Assembly: GCF_004361855.1 (NCBI RefSeq)
Contig: NZ_SNWQ01000010.1
Location: 240,083 to 304,082 of the forward strand
Length of the DNA: 64,000 nt
Reading direction: 5' to 3'
Source: Kribbella caucasensis
Lineage (GTDB): Bacteria > Actinomycetota > Actinomycetes > Propionibacteriales > Kribbellaceae
Below, in pieces: positions 24,950 to 35,535 of the stretch. Numbering within the stretch: the stretch's first letter is position 1; each line of letters starts with the position of its first letter. Made by a program: the position numbers and the translations under genes. Under the pieces are notes generated by a model. The model had not been told where the DNA came from, did not search any database, and was given only the letters and a program-made list of their open reading frames with translations.

Positions 24950-26116
24950 GTGGACTTCGAGCTCACCGAGGATCAGGTGACGATCCGTCGCGCGGTCGCC
25001 GAGCTGGCCGGCAAGTTCGACGACCAGTACTGGATGGAGAAGGACGCCGCGCACGAGTTCCCGGCCGAGTTCTACCAGGCGTTCGCGGACGGCGGCTGGC
25101 TCGGCATCACGACCCCGGAGGAGTACGGCGGGCACGGGTTCGGGATCAGCGAAGCGGCGTTGCTGCTCGAGGAAGTGTCGGCGTCCGGCGCGGGGATGAA
25201 CGGCGCGAGCTCGATGCACCTGTCGATCTTCGGGATGCACCCGGTGATCGTGCACGGCTCGGAGGAGCTGAAGCGGGACAACCTGCCGCGCATCGTCACC
25301 GGCGACCTGCATGTCTGCTTCGGCGTGACCGAGCCCGGCGCAGGCCAGGACACCACCCGGATCACGACGTTCGCCAAACGGGACGGATCGGACTACGTCG
25401 TCAACGGCCGCAAGGTGTGGATCTCGAAGGCGATGGAATCGGAGAAGATCCTGCTGCTCACCCGGACGACGAGATTCGAGGACGTCACGAAGAAGACGGA
25501 CGGGCTGACGCTCTTCCTCACCGATCTGGACCGCGATCACATCGACATCCGGCCGATCGCGAAGATGGGCCGCAACGCGGTCACGTCGAATGAGCTGTTC
25601 ATCGACGACCTGCGCATCCCGGCTGAGCACCGGGTCGGCGAGGAGGGTCAGGGTTTCAAGTACATCCTCGACGGCCTCAACCCCGAGCGGATGCTGGTGG
25701 CCGCCGAAGCCCTTGGCCTCGGCAGGGCCGCGCTGCGCCGCGCGGTCCGGTACGGCAACGAGCGGGTCGTCTTCGGCCGGCCGATCGGCATGAACCAGGG
25801 ACTCCAGTTCCCGCTGGCCGATTCGCTGGCACGCCTCGACGCCGCCGAGCTCGCACTACGCAAGGCCACCTGGCTCTACGACAACGGACGCCCGTGCGGC
25901 CGCGAGGCGAACACCGCGAAGTACCTGTGCGCCGACGCCGGCTTCGAAGCCGCGGATCGCGCGCTGCAGACGCACGGCGGGATGGGGTACGCCGAGGAGT
26001 ACCACGTCGCGAGGTACTTCCGGGAGGCCCGGCTGCTCAAGATCGCCCCGCTCAGCCAGGAGATGGTGCTGAACTACCTGGGTTCGCACGTCCTCGGCCT
26101 GCCGAGGAGCTACTGA
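24950..26116 (+). CDS. acyl-CoA dehydrogenase
   Basis: A canonical 388-residue acyl-CoA dehydrogenase, with CFGVTEPGAGQDTTRITT, VNGRKVWISKAMES, GFKYILDGLNPERM and QTHGGMGYAEEYHVARYFRE. GTG 24950 is used; GAGGAGGGAA lies upstream at a good distance. It is the first gene of the longest operon here, running without real gaps to 33812. Activity is presumably FAD-dependent oxidation of a ring or side-chain acyl-CoA, with ETF as acceptor encoded elsewhere. Confidence 0.92.
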   Translation: MDFELTEDQVTIRRAVAELAGKFDDQYWMEKDAAHEFPAEFYQAFADGGWLGITTPEEYGGHGFGISEAALLLEEVSASGAGMNGASSMHLSIFGMHPVIVHGSEELKRDNLPRIVTGDLHVCFGVTEPGAGQDTTRITTFAKRDGSDYVVNGRKVWISKAMESEKILLLTRTTRFEDVTKKTDGLTLFLTDLDRDHIDIRPIAKMGRNAVTSNELFIDDLRIPAEHRVGEEGQGFKYILDGLNPERMLVAAEALGLGRAALRRAVRYGNERVVFGRPIGMNQGLQFPLADSLARLDAAELALRKATWLYDNGRPCGREANTAKYLCADAGFEAADRALQTHGGMGYAEEYHVARYFREARLLKIAPLSQEMVLNYLGSHVLGLPRSY

Positions 26117-26864
26117 TGTTCACCCTGACAGGCCGGTCGGCCCTCGTCACGGGAGCGGGCAGCGGCATCGGAGCAGCAGTCGCCAAGGCCTTCGCGACCG
26201 CAGGCGCGGCCGTTCTCGTCACCGACCTGGACAAGGACTCGGCGGCCGCGGTCGCCGACGCGATCGTCTCGGCCGGCGGCCGGGCGGAGTCCGCGGTGCT
26301 CGACGTACGCGACGCCGAGCAAGCTGCCCGTGCGGCCGGCCAGGCTGCCGACCTGACCGGCGGCACCTTGCATATCGTAGTGAACAACGCCGGGGTGATC
26401 GCGCCGGCGATGTTCCCGAAACTGACGGCCGAGCAGTTCCAGCTCGTCCTCACCGTCCATGTCGGCGGCACGTTCACCGTGAGCCAGGCCGCGTTGCCGT
26501 ACCTGGCCACGGACGGCACCGGCCGCATCATCAACGTCACCTCGGCCGCCGGTCTGGTCGGCACGATCGGGCAGGCCAACTACGGTGCCGCCAAGGCCGG
26601 AGTCGTCGGCCTGACCAAGTCATTGGCCAGAGAGCTGGCGAGGAAGCAGATCACCGTGAACGCAGTCGCTCCGCTGGCGGCCACCGCGATGACCGAGAAC
26701 ATCCGCGGCAACGAGAAGCTGGCCGATCTGACACTGGCGCGGATCCCGCTGGGTCGCTGGGCCGAGCCGGACGAGATTGCGGCCACGTTCGTGTTCTTCG
26801 CCTCGGACGCAGCGTCGTACATCACCGGCCAGGTCCTGCCGGTCGACGGAGGGACGGTCATCTG

Positions 26865-26865
<1 letters not shown>
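26116..26865 (+). CDS. short-chain dehydrogenase/reductase, 3-hydroxyacyl-CoA type
   Basis: A classical 249-residue SDR with TGAGSGIGAAVAKAFATAG for NAD(P) binding, NNAG, the catalytic Ser in NVTSAAGLVG, YGAAK as YxxxK, and YITGQVLPVDGG at the end. It overlaps the previous stop by one base (TGATG) and the thiolase start follows the same way. Between a dehydrogenase and a thiolase, oxidation of a 3-hydroxyacyl-CoA to the 3-keto form is the obvious step. Confidence 0.9.
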
Positions 26866-28039
<1,174 letters not shown>

Positions 28040-28043
<4 letters not shown>

Positions 28044-29281
28044 TCGACCTCAGCAAGTACGTCTCGGCCGGCGACGGCGTCTGGTGGGGCCAAGGTGGCG
28101 CCGAGCCGGAGCCGCTGGTCAACGCCCTGCTGGAGCAGGTCGACGACATCGGGCCGATCCGCGCCTTCTGCGGCCTCACGTGGAACGACCGGCTGTCCAG
28201 TGACCTGCCCGACTCCGTCCCCGACGGCCTGACAGTTCTCTCGTACGGCGGTCTGGGGGAGCTGCGTCGGTTATCGCGGCACGGGCTGCTCGACGTCGTG
28301 CCGTGTCACTACTCAGCGCTGCCGCGGATGTTCGAGCGCGGTCTGCTGCCGTGTGACGTCGGGCTGCTGCAGGTGTCGGCGCCGGACGCGGATGGGGTGG
28401 TGTCGCTCGGCATCGGTGTGGAGTACGTCGCGGACGCGCTCAAGTACACGCGCACGTTGGTTGCCGAGGTCAACCAGCGGATGCCGCGGACGAAGGGCAG
28501 CCCCGGGTTGCCGCTGTCGGCGTTCGCCGCCGTCGTCGAGACCGACCGACCGTTGCGTGAGGCACCGATCCGCGAGCCGGACGCGGTGGACCGGGCGGTC
28601 GCGGAGAACGTGGCCGGGCTGATCGAGGACGGCGACACCCTGCAACTCGGAGTCGGTTCGCTGCCGAACGCCGTACTCGAATCGCTGACCGGGCACACGG
28701 ATCTCGGCTTCCACACCGGCATGGTGACCGACGGGGTCGTGGCGCTGGTGGAGAAGGGCGTCGCCACCGGGGCGCGGAAGGAGATCGACCCAGGTGTCGT
28801 CGTCACCGGCGCGGCGCTGGGCAGCACGCAGCTCTACGACCGGTTGCCTGACTACCCGATCGAGTTCCGGCCGGCCAGCTACACGCATGCACCGGCGGTG
28901 CTGTCGCAGCTCGGATCGCTGGTGTCGATCAACTCGGCGATCGAGGTCGACCTGCTCGGTCAGGTCGGTGCCGAGCTGCGCCGCGGCGTCCACATCGGCG
29001 CGGTCGGCGGCCAGGTCGACTTCAGCCGGGCGGCTTCGCTGACCGGCGCGCGATCGGTGATCGCCCTGCGCTCGGAGATCGGCGGCGAGTCGACGATCAA
29101 CGCAAGGCTGCGCGGCGGGGTGGTGACGACCGCGCGCGTCGACGTTGACGCGGTCGTCACCGAGTACGGTGTCGCGCTGCTGACCGGATGCACCGTCGCC
29201 GAGCGGGCCCGCCGGCTGATCGCGGTGGCCGCACCGGCCCATCGAGAAGCCCTGATGAGGACGTTGGTGGAGCTGTCATGA
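28040..29281 (+). CDS. acetyl-CoA hydrolase/4-hydroxybutyrate CoA-transferase-family protein
   Basis: This 413-residue protein of the acetyl-CoA hydrolase/transferase family moves CoA between carboxylates through a glutamyl-thioester. Visible family features include LQLGVGSLPNAVLESL, HTGMVTDGVVALVEKG, INSAIEVDLLGQVG and GGQVDFSRAASLTGARS. It begins at ATG 28040, overlapping the thiolase stop, and itself overlaps the lyase gene. It could save ATP by activating a ring-fission acid with CoA from acetyl- or succinyl-CoA. The specific acceptor is unknown. Confidence 0.85.
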
Positions 29282-30204
29282 CAAGCGTGCACATCCGGGA
29301 GGTCGGTCCCCGTGACGGCTTCCAGAACGAGCCGGAGACGATTGCGACCGCGGACAAGATCCGGCTGATCAATGCGTTGGGTCGCGCCGGGTTCACCCGG
29401 ATCGAGGTCGCGAGCTTCGTCCGGCCGGACGTGATCCCGCAACTGTCCGACGGCGTGGAGGTACTGCGTGGGATCGAGGTGCCGGACAGCGTCGACCGGA
29501 TGGTGCTGGTGCCGAACAGCAAGGGCCTCGACAACGCCCTCGCGGTGCGCGAACTGTTCGCGGAGGTGGCGCTGTTCGTCAGCGCGTCGCAGACCCATAA
29601 CCGGCGCAACATCAACCGCACGGTCGAGGAGACCATGGCCGACGTGAAGGTGATGGGCAAGCGCATCGTCGCCGACGACCTCCGCTTCTGCGCTGTGATC
29701 GCCACTTCGTTCGGCTGCCCGTACGAGGGTCGCGTGCCGATGGACCGGGTCCTTGGGCTCGCCGAGGAGTTCGCCGAGGCGGGCGCGACCGAGATCGGGT
29801 TCGGCGACACCACCGGCATGTGCAACCCGGCGTACGCGTCGAAGTTTTTCACCGCTGCGATCGAGCGGCTGCGCGGCGCCGAGGTCACCGCGCACTTCCA
29901 CAACACCCGCGGTCAGGGTCTGGCCAACGCCTACGCCGCGTTGCAGGCCGGCTGCACCAGCTTCGAGTCCAGCTTCGGCGAGCTCGGCGGGTGTCCCGTG
30001 CCCGCCGGGTCGACCGGCAACATCGCCACCGAGGACCTGGTCGGCATGTTCCACGAGATGGGTGTCGACACCGGCCTGGACCTGGACGCCGTCATCGACG
30101 CCGCCCGGATGGCGCAGACCGTGCTCGGCCGCAAGCTCACCAGCCACTCGATCGTCGCCGGTCCGGTGCGCTGGTACCCGTCACCTTCGGAGGAGAACCA
30201 ATGA
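29278..30204 (+). CDS. hydroxymethylglutaryl-CoA-lyase-like enzyme
   Basis: This 308-residue TIM-barrel enzyme of the HMGL/DRE-metallolyase group has REVGPRDGFQNE at residues 6-17 with the catalytic Arg-Asp, EVASFVRPDVIPQL, IGFGDTTGMCNP, the metal histidines in AHFHNTRGQG, and FGELGGCPVPAGSTGN with the mobile-loop cysteine. It cleaves a 3-hydroxy-3-methyl acyl-CoA by retro-Claisen chemistry. No biotin-dependent carboxylase gene lies near, so a leucine or geranyl-CoA route is unlikely. A tertiary hydroxyl in a terpenoid fragment would be a suitable target. The reaction type is known for the family; this use is inferred. Confidence 0.88.
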   Translation: MTSVHIREVGPRDGFQNEPETIATADKIRLINALGRAGFTRIEVASFVRPDVIPQLSDGVEVLRGIEVPDSVDRMVLVPNSKGLDNALAVRELFAEVALFVSASQTHNRRNINRTVEETMADVKVMGKRIVADDLRFCAVIATSFGCPYEGRVPMDRVLGLAEEFAEAGATEIGFGDTTGMCNPAYASKFFTAAIERLRGAEVTAHFHNTRGQGLANAYAALQAGCTSFESSFGELGGCPVPAGSTGNIATEDLVGMFHEMGVDTGLDLDAVIDAARMAQTVLGRKLTSHSIVAGPVRWYPSPSEENQ

Positions 30205-30950
30205 GAGTCGCCATCGTCACCGGCGGTGCCCAGGGCATCGGCAAGGGGATCGCCACGGCGCTCGGGGAGGCCGGCTTCAAGGTCGCCGTAGCCGACCTGA
30301 ACCTGCCGGTCGCCGAGCAGACCGCGAAGGAGATCACCGCTGCCGGAGGTACAGCGATCGCGGTCGAGATCGACGTGACCCGGACCGACTCCGTCGCCTC
30401 GGCGGTCCGGACGGTCGGGGCCGAACTCGGGCCGATCGAGGTGGTGGTCAACAACGCGGGCTGGGACGACTTCATGCCGTTCATCGACACCACCGAAGAG
30501 TTCTGGGACAAGATCCTCGACATCAACTTCAAGGGCGCCCTGCGGGTGCTGAAGGCCGTCGTACCCGGAATGACCGAGCGTGGCTTCGGGCGGATCGTCA
30601 ACATCGGCTCGGACGCCGGCCGGGTCGGCTCGTCGCTGGAGGCGGTGTACTCCGGCGCGAAGGGCGGCATCATCGCCTTCGGCAAAACACTCGCTCGTGA
30701 GGTCGCAGCGAAGGGTGTGACCGTCAATACCGTCTGCCCAGGACCCACCGACACTCCCGCCTTGCGGAAGTTCGCCGAGGGAGCGGGCGACGCGGAGAAG
30801 GTGATCGGCGGGATGACCCGGGCGGTGCCGATGAAGAGGCTCGGTACGCCGGAGGACATCGGACCGGCCGTCGCCTTCCTCGCCTCCGACCGAGCCGGGT
30901 TCATCACTGGTCAGACGCTGTCGGTCAGCGGCGGCCTGACAATGGCGTGA
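30201..30950 (+). CDS. badH: 2-hydroxycyclohexanecarboxyl-CoA dehydrogenase (BadH-like SDR)
   Basis: A 249-residue SDR with TGGAQGIGKGIATALGEAG. Its distinctive stretches are VVNNAGWDDFMPFIDT, VNIGSDAGRVGSSLEAVYSG with YxxxK, NTVCPGPTDTPAL and GFITGQTLSVSGGLTM. I recognise these as the pattern of BadH from Rhodopseudomonas, which oxidises 2-hydroxycyclohexane-1-carboxyl-CoA to the 2-keto ester, the substrate of BadI. A GGAGGA site precedes ATG 30201. Together with the BadI-like gene 15 kb upstream it implies a ring-opening route through a beta-keto ring thioester. The assignment is by remembered sequence, without a search. Confidence 0.85.
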   Translation: MRVAIVTGGAQGIGKGIATALGEAGFKVAVADLNLPVAEQTAKEITAAGGTAIAVEIDVTRTDSVASAVRTVGAELGPIEVVVNNAGWDDFMPFIDTTEEFWDKILDINFKGALRVLKAVVPGMTERGFGRIVNIGSDAGRVGSSLEAVYSGAKGGIIAFGKTLAREVAAKGVTVNTVCPGPTDTPALRKFAEGAGDAEKVIGGMTRAVPMKRLGTPEDIGPAVAFLASDRAGFITGQTLSVSGGLTMA

Positions 30951-30963
30951 GAAGGGAGCCCGG

Positions 30964-31734
30964 ATGACAGAGGTGGTCAGCTGGCGGTCCGAGAGTCCCG
31001 GCGTCTGGGTCGTGACGATGGACCGGCCGCCGGCGAACGCGCTCGGCGTACCGATCCTCGACGGGCTGCACGCCGCCATCGACGCGGCGGAGCAGGCCGG
31101 CGACGTGAAGGTGATGATCGTGTCCTCGGCCCTCGACGGCTTCTTCGCCGCCGGTGCCGACATCAAGCACCTGTCGTCCATCGACGCCGAGTCATTCCTT
31201 GCGTACGGCAACCAGATGCGCGCCGTCAACGACCGGCTAGCGGCCGCGCCGTGGATCTCGATCGCCGCCATCGACGGCCTCGCGCTCGGTGGCGGTCTTG
31301 AGCTGGCCTTGGCGTGCACGCTGCGGGTGAGCGGCCCGCGTGGTGCCTTTGGCCTGCCCGAGGCGAAGCTCGGTCTGATCCCCGGCGCGGGTGGCACCCA
31401 GCGGCTACCCCGGCTGGTCGGTCGCGGCCGGGCCCTCGACATCATGCTGACCGCCCGCCAGGTCCCGGCCGACGAGGCGCTGGCGATCGGCCTCATCGAG
31501 CGGCTCACCGCCGGTGACGTTCTGAAGGAAGCCCTCACTCTCGCCGCGGATCTCGTGACGTCGTCGCTTCTGGCGCAACTCGCCGTGATCCGCGCGGTCG
31601 ACGCCGCCTACGAACTTCCACTCGACGAGGGCCTCCAGGCCGAAGCGCGCGAAGAACAAGGACTTTTCGAGCACGGCGAGGCCGCCGAGGGTATCCGCGC
31701 CTTCATCGCCAAACGCCCACCGGAATTCCGCTGA
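30964..31734 (+). CDS. enoyl-CoA hydratase (candidate cyclohexene-1-carboxyl-CoA hydratase)
   Basis: A 256-residue crotonase with ADIKHLSSID in the oxyanion-hole region, ALGGGLELALACTLRVSG, and FGLPEAKLGLIPGAGGTQRL with the first catalytic Glu. At the second position it has Asp (ALDIMLTA), as BadK does. Placed directly after the BadH-like gene, it would hydrate a cyclohex-1-ene-1-carboxyl-CoA to the 2-hydroxy compound that BadH oxidises. Ring versus straight-chain specificity cannot be told from the sequence alone. Confidence 0.9.
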   Translation: MTEVVSWRSESPGVWVVTMDRPPANALGVPILDGLHAAIDAAEQAGDVKVMIVSSALDGFFAAGADIKHLSSIDAESFLAYGNQMRAVNDRLAAAPWISIAAIDGLALGGGLELALACTLRVSGPRGAFGLPEAKLGLIPGAGGTQRLPRLVGRGRALDIMLTARQVPADEALAIGLIERLTAGDVLKEALTLAADLVTSSLLAQLAVIRAVDAAYELPLDEGLQAEAREEQGLFEHGEAAEGIRAFIAKRPPEFR

Positions 31735-31749
31735 CGGAGGTCGGGACCC

Positions 31750-32904
31750 ATGCTGTCATTCGCCTTCAGTCCGGAGCAGGAGGACTTTCGCCTCCAACTG
31801 CGGAAGTTCGCCACCGCTGAGCTCACACCGCACTACATCGAGCGCGCGGCTCGGCCGGAGTTCAGTTGGGAGGCACACCGTCAGCTGGCCGGGCTGGGGG
31901 TGTTGGGTATCGGGCTGCCGGAGAAGTACGGCGGCAGTGGTGAGCTGGACCCGGTCACGCTCGGCATCGCCACCGAGGCGCTTGCGTACGGCGATGTGAA
32001 CGTGGCCTCGGCTCCGGTGCTGTCCGGGCTGGTCGCGTCCCAGCTCGCGGAGAACGGGCAGGCGGCGGTGGTCGATCGTTGGCTGCCGCAGTTGGTGGCT
32101 GGCGAGGCCGTCGCGGCGATCGCTGTGACCGAGCCGTCGGGTGGGTCGGACGTGTCGGGTATGCGGACGGAGGCACGGCGGGTCCCGGGTGGCTGGCGGA
32201 TCAGCGGCGAGAAGATCGCGATCACTCTCGCGACGGCGGCAGCGGTCGCATTGGTGTACGCGCGTGAGCCGGGGTCGGAGGGGTATCGGGGGATCAGTTG
32301 CTTCGCCGTACCGCTCGATGCCGATGGCGTCACGCGCACGCACACTCCGGGCATGGGTGCGTTGCCGTTGTGCTGGGGTCAGCTGTCGTTCGAGGACGTC
32401 TTCGTGCCGGGGGACCATCTCGTGGGTGAGCCTGGCCGGGGGTTCGCCGCAGCGATGGAGCACTTCGACTTCAGCCGACCGGCGCTCGGTCTGCTCTGCC
32501 TCGGTGCCGCGCAGGCGAGCATCGACGAGGCCTGTGCGTGGGCGGTGCAGCGGGAGGCGTTCGGCCGGCCGCTGGCGGCATTCCAGGGTGTGTCCTTCCC
32601 GCTCGCCGAACAGGCGACGTACCTGGAGGCTGCGCGCTGGCTGTGCTATCGGTCGCTGTGGACGCGTGAGGCGGGGGAGAAGCACACGCAGTACGCCGCG
32701 ATGTCGAAGTGGTGGCCGCCGATCGTTGCCAAGGATGCGATCGAAACCGCTCTGGTGACGTTCGGGAATCTCGGCTACTCGACGGAACTCCCGCTGCAGC
32801 AGCGGTACCGCGACGTCGCCAGCTACCTGATCGCCGACGGCACCGCCGGGATCCAGAAGCGGATCATCGCCACCGCGATGCTGGGCAAGGTCGCCGCCTC
32901 GTGA
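31750..32904 (+). CDS. acyl-CoA dehydrogenase (candidate cyclohexanecarboxyl-CoA dehydrogenase)
   Basis: This 384-residue acyl-CoA dehydrogenase has AIAVTEPSGGSDVSGMRT, ISGEKIAITLATAAA, AFGRPLAAFQGVSFPLAEQA and a C-terminal YLIADGTAGIQKRII. Where many relatives have Glu before GT in the last motif this one appears to have Asp, by eye. Its place after BadH- and BadK-like genes suggests the dehydrogenation of a cyclohexanecarboxyl-CoA (AliB step), but the other three dehydrogenases here are alternatives. GGAGG stands ahead of ATG 31750. Confidence 0.88.
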   Translation: MLSFAFSPEQEDFRLQLRKFATAELTPHYIERAARPEFSWEAHRQLAGLGVLGIGLPEKYGGSGELDPVTLGIATEALAYGDVNVASAPVLSGLVASQLAENGQAAVVDRWLPQLVAGEAVAAIAVTEPSGGSDVSGMRTEARRVPGGWRISGEKIAITLATAAAVALVYAREPGSEGYRGISCFAVPLDADGVTRTHTPGMGALPLCWGQLSFEDVFVPGDHLVGEPGRGFAAAMEHFDFSRPALGLLCLGAAQASIDEACAWAVQREAFGRPLAAFQGVSFPLAEQATYLEAARWLCYRSLWTREAGEKHTQYAAMSKWWPPIVAKDAIETALVTFGNLGYSTELPLQQRYRDVASYLIADGTAGIQKRIIATAMLGKVAAS

Positions 32905-33812
32905 AAGTGGGCGTCGCGGTCAACGAGGACCTGCTCATCCCCGACCCGGCCGCGCGGCGACGACTGCTCGACCACATCGCCGAGGTCGGCCTCGACCACG
33001 TCACGACGGGCGACCACATCAGCTTCCACGGTGGTGCGGGGTTCGACGGACTGGTCTCGGCGACCTCGATCCTCACCGCGCACGACGGTCTCGACGTGGT
33101 GGTCGGGGTCTATCTCGCGGCGCTGCGGCATCCGATGCTGATCGCGCGGCAGCTGTCGACGATCTCGCAGCTCGCGCCCGGGCGGCTGGTGCTCGGCGTC
33201 GGCGTCGGTGGTGAGGACCGTAGCGAGGTCTCCAACGCCGGCGTCGATCCCGCGACCCGCGGGCGCCGGCTCGACGAGACACTCGAGCTGCTCCGGAGGC
33301 TCGCGGACGGCGAGACCGTCGACCACGACGGGCGGTTCTTCTCGTTGCGGAAGGCAAGCATTCTGCCGGTGCCCGATCCGCCGGTTCCGCTGGTGGTCGG
33401 TGGTTCCGGCGACGTTGCTGTACGGCGTACGGCGAGGTACGGGGATGGTTGGCTGGGTCTGTTCTGCTCGGCCCGCAGGTTCGCCGACACCGTCGAACGG
33501 ATCCGCGCCGCCACCGCGGACCTGGGTCGTCCGGCGCCGTCCTGGTTCGGCCTGAACATGTGGTGCGGACTTGGGCTCGACGCTGCGCGGGCGCAGGACC
33601 TGCTGGGTCGCAGGCTCGAGGCGCTCTACAACCTGCCCGCCGAGAAGTTCGAGCACGTCACGGCGTCCGGCACCCCGGAGATGGTCGCCACGAAACTGGC
33701 GCCGTACGTCGCCGCCGGCGCCGAACATCTGACGCTGATCATCGCGGCGGGGGACGTCCACGAGGGCGTCGACCTTGCCGCCGAGGTCCACCGCCTGCTC
33801 GTCAGTGGGTGA
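32901..33812 (+). CDS. LLM-class flavin/F420-dependent oxidoreductase
   Basis: This 303-residue luciferase-like TIM-barrel protein has FDGLVSATSILTAHDGLDV, ALRHPMLIARQLSTISQLAP, LVLGVGVGGEDRSE and VPLVVGGSGDVAVRR, the family pattern for FMN- or F420-using reductases and monooxygenases. It starts at GTG 32901, overlapping the dehydrogenase stop codon, and ends the long operon. It overlaps the convergent thioesterase gene by 11 bases. It could act as a monooxygenase or F420-dependent reductase on a cyclic ketone or unsaturated intermediate; the cofactor cannot be decided from motifs alone. Confidence 0.88.
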   Translation: MKVGVAVNEDLLIPDPAARRRLLDHIAEVGLDHVTTGDHISFHGGAGFDGLVSATSILTAHDGLDVVVGVYLAALRHPMLIARQLSTISQLAPGRLVLGVGVGGEDRSEVSNAGVDPATRGRRLDETLELLRRLADGETVDHDGRFFSLRKASILPVPDPPVPLVVGGSGDVAVRRTARYGDGWLGLFCSARRFADTVERIRAATADLGRPAPSWFGLNMWCGLGLDAARAQDLLGRRLEALYNLPAEKFEHVTASGTPEMVATKLAPYVAAGAEHLTLIIAAGDVHEGVDLAAEVHRLLVSG

Positions 33813-34584
33813 CGAGGGTGGTGACTGTGCAGGGTTTGCCGGCTTCGTTGTGGCTGGTCACGTGGGCAACGCCGAGCGTGCGGCCGGCGTGTACGACGCG
33901 GGGGGTGAAGCGGACTCGGGTGCCGATCGGGATGGGGCGCAAGTACGCCACGTGTACGGACGTCGTGGTCAGGGGAGCGGCGACGCGGCTGAGGGCCAGA
34001 GCGCCTGCCCATTCAGAGACGCACAAGCTCACGCCGCCGTGCAGATTGCCCATCGGGTTGGCCAGGACCGGAGTCGTGGTCAACTCGAGGACGTCCTCCG
34101 CCAGCGAGGCGACAGCGCCGATCCGGCTCATCAGGTCGGCCTCTCTGTCACTCCGTAGTCCGTCGGTCCGGCCGTTCGTGGCGGCTGGTTCGGGCGCCGA
34201 GACGAAGCGGCCGCGCTGCCGGCAGCGGGCGATCACGTTGCCAGCGGCATCGATGACGTCACCGGTTGCGAACGCGCCGATGGTTGCGACCTCGATCGAC
34301 TCGACGGTGGCCCGGACAGTGCTGCCGTCGACCGGAATCGCCCCGACGACATCGATCCCGATCTCGGTGCTGACCGACCAGTCGCCATCGGGGTGCGCGG
34401 CGGAGATGGTCGTACCGAGCACGTTGTCGACCAGCACGCCGAGCGCCCCGCCCCGCGGGATCCCACCCGGACCGGCCAGCCAGGCTCCGGTGCTCATCGA
34501 GCCGGTACGACGCCCGTCGGCATGGTGGGCCCGGAAACCGAAGAGCCGTTCAGGCCCGCCGTCGACGATCAGGTGTGCGGACAC
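33802..34584 (-). CDS. double-hotdog PaaI-type acyl-CoA thioesterase
   Basis: A 260-residue protein made of two hotdog domains. The first has GGIPRGGALGVLVDNVLG and the second NPMGNLHGGVSLCVSEWA, the thioesterase helix motif. It would hydrolyse dead-end acyl-CoAs and so free CoA. GTG 34584 is the likely start. It is divergent from the LuxR regulator gene, with a TGGTC-like palindrome in the 62-base gap. It may be a safety valve of the pathway. Confidence 0.85.
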   Translation of the reverse strand: MSAHLIVDGGPERLFGFRAHHADGRRTGSMSTGAWLAGPGGIPRGGALGVLVDNVLGTTISAAHPDGDWSVSTEIGIDVVGAIPVDGSTVRATVESIEVATIGAFATGDVIDAAGNVIARCRQRGRFVSAPEPAATNGRTDGLRSDREADLMSRIGAVASLAEDVLELTTTPVLANPMGNLHGGVSLCVSEWAGALALSRVAAPLTTTSVHVAYLRPIPIGTRVRFTPRVVHAGRTLGVAHVTSHNEAGKPCTVTTLVTH

Positions 34585-34620
34585 TGACCCTCCTCCGATG
34601 AATAGCTACGATTGTTTTTA

Positions 34621-34631
34621 AGGTCATACCA
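34621..34631. promoter_or_regulatory. FadR-type operator between the thioesterase and the LuxR regulator
   Basis: AGGTCATACCA matches the palindrome with one change in the first base. It lies 37 bases from the thioesterase start and 16 from the LuxR-type gene start. Confidence 0.6.
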
Positions 34632-34646
34632 TTCTACAGTAGCTAG

Positions 34647-35492
34647 ATGATCGGATCGACCGCGGTGGGCGACGCCCATGAGGCGTTGCGCTGCCTGCGG
34701 TCGATGGACTCTGTCTCGGAGCTCGTCGAGTCGGTGCCGGCTGTCGCGCACCGGCTCGGCTTCAACCGCGTGCTGCTGTCCCGGCTGCGCGGCACGACCT
34801 GGACCGCGAGGTCCGGTTATGTCGCGGGGGATACGACGATGACGCAGGAGATGATCCGGATCGGGGTTGCGACGCCGGGCCGGACCGACGCCGGGTGGCC
34901 CGAGGGTGACGTCGTGCGGCGTCGTCTGCCGGTGCTGGTCCACGACGCACAAACCAATCCACGGGTGCATCCGCAACTCAAGGCGCTGATGAGCACTCGG
35001 GACTACGTCGCGGCGCCGTTGGTCGCCGAGGACGCGGTGGTCGGCCTGCTGCACGCCGACCAGAACGGAACGAGCGGCGGTCTCACCGAACTCGACCGAG
35101 ACCTGCTCGGGCTGTTCGCCGAAGGGCTGGGGTTCGTGTTCGAGCGGGCGATCCTCCGCGAGCAGTTGATCACGTTGAAATGCCGGCTGGACGAGCAGGC
35201 CCGTTCCGTCGGGGATCTGATCGACGGTCTCCGCGACTCCGACGTACTCGGACCGGAACGACCGCTCACCCCGCGTCAGTCGTACGTCGTGAGCGGGCCG
35301 CTCGCGGAGCTCACCCGGCGCGAGCTGGAGGTGCTGCGGCACCTGGCCGCCGGAGAGTCCAACGACCAGATCGCGGCCAGGCTGTACATCTCGGCCGGCA
35401 CGGTGAAGACCCACATCAAACACGTGCTGCACAAGCTGGGCACGGTGAGTCGCGCCGAAGCGATCGCTCGCTATCACCACCTCACCCCGTAG
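34647..35492 (+). CDS. GAF-domain LuxR-type transcriptional regulator
   Basis: A 281-residue regulator. Residues about 15-165 look like a GAF sensor domain (VHDAQTNPRVHPQLKALM, YVAAPLVAEDAVVGLLHAD). A linker leads to a C-terminal LuxR helix-turn-helix, LTRRELEVLRHLAAGESNDQ then IAARLYISAGTVKTHIKHVL. No receiver domain is present, so a small molecule may be sensed directly. It sits immediately before the P450 operon on the same strand, and a direct repeat of TGGACCA lies in the gap; I infer that it activates that operon. The ribosome site is weak, so the start is less certain. Confidence 0.88.
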   Translation: MIGSTAVGDAHEALRCLRSMDSVSELVESVPAVAHRLGFNRVLLSRLRGTTWTARSGYVAGDTTMTQEMIRIGVATPGRTDAGWPEGDVVRRRLPVLVHDAQTNPRVHPQLKALMSTRDYVAAPLVAEDAVVGLLHADQNGTSGGLTELDRDLLGLFAEGLGFVFERAILREQLITLKCRLDEQARSVGDLIDGLRDSDVLGPERPLTPRQSYVVSGPLAELTRRELEVLRHLAAGESNDQIAARLYISAGTVKTHIKHVLHKLGTVSRAEAIARYHHLTP

Positions 35493-35535
35493 GGGTAGGA
35501 ATCTCTCCCTCCGGGGTGATGTGTCTCTCCCATTA

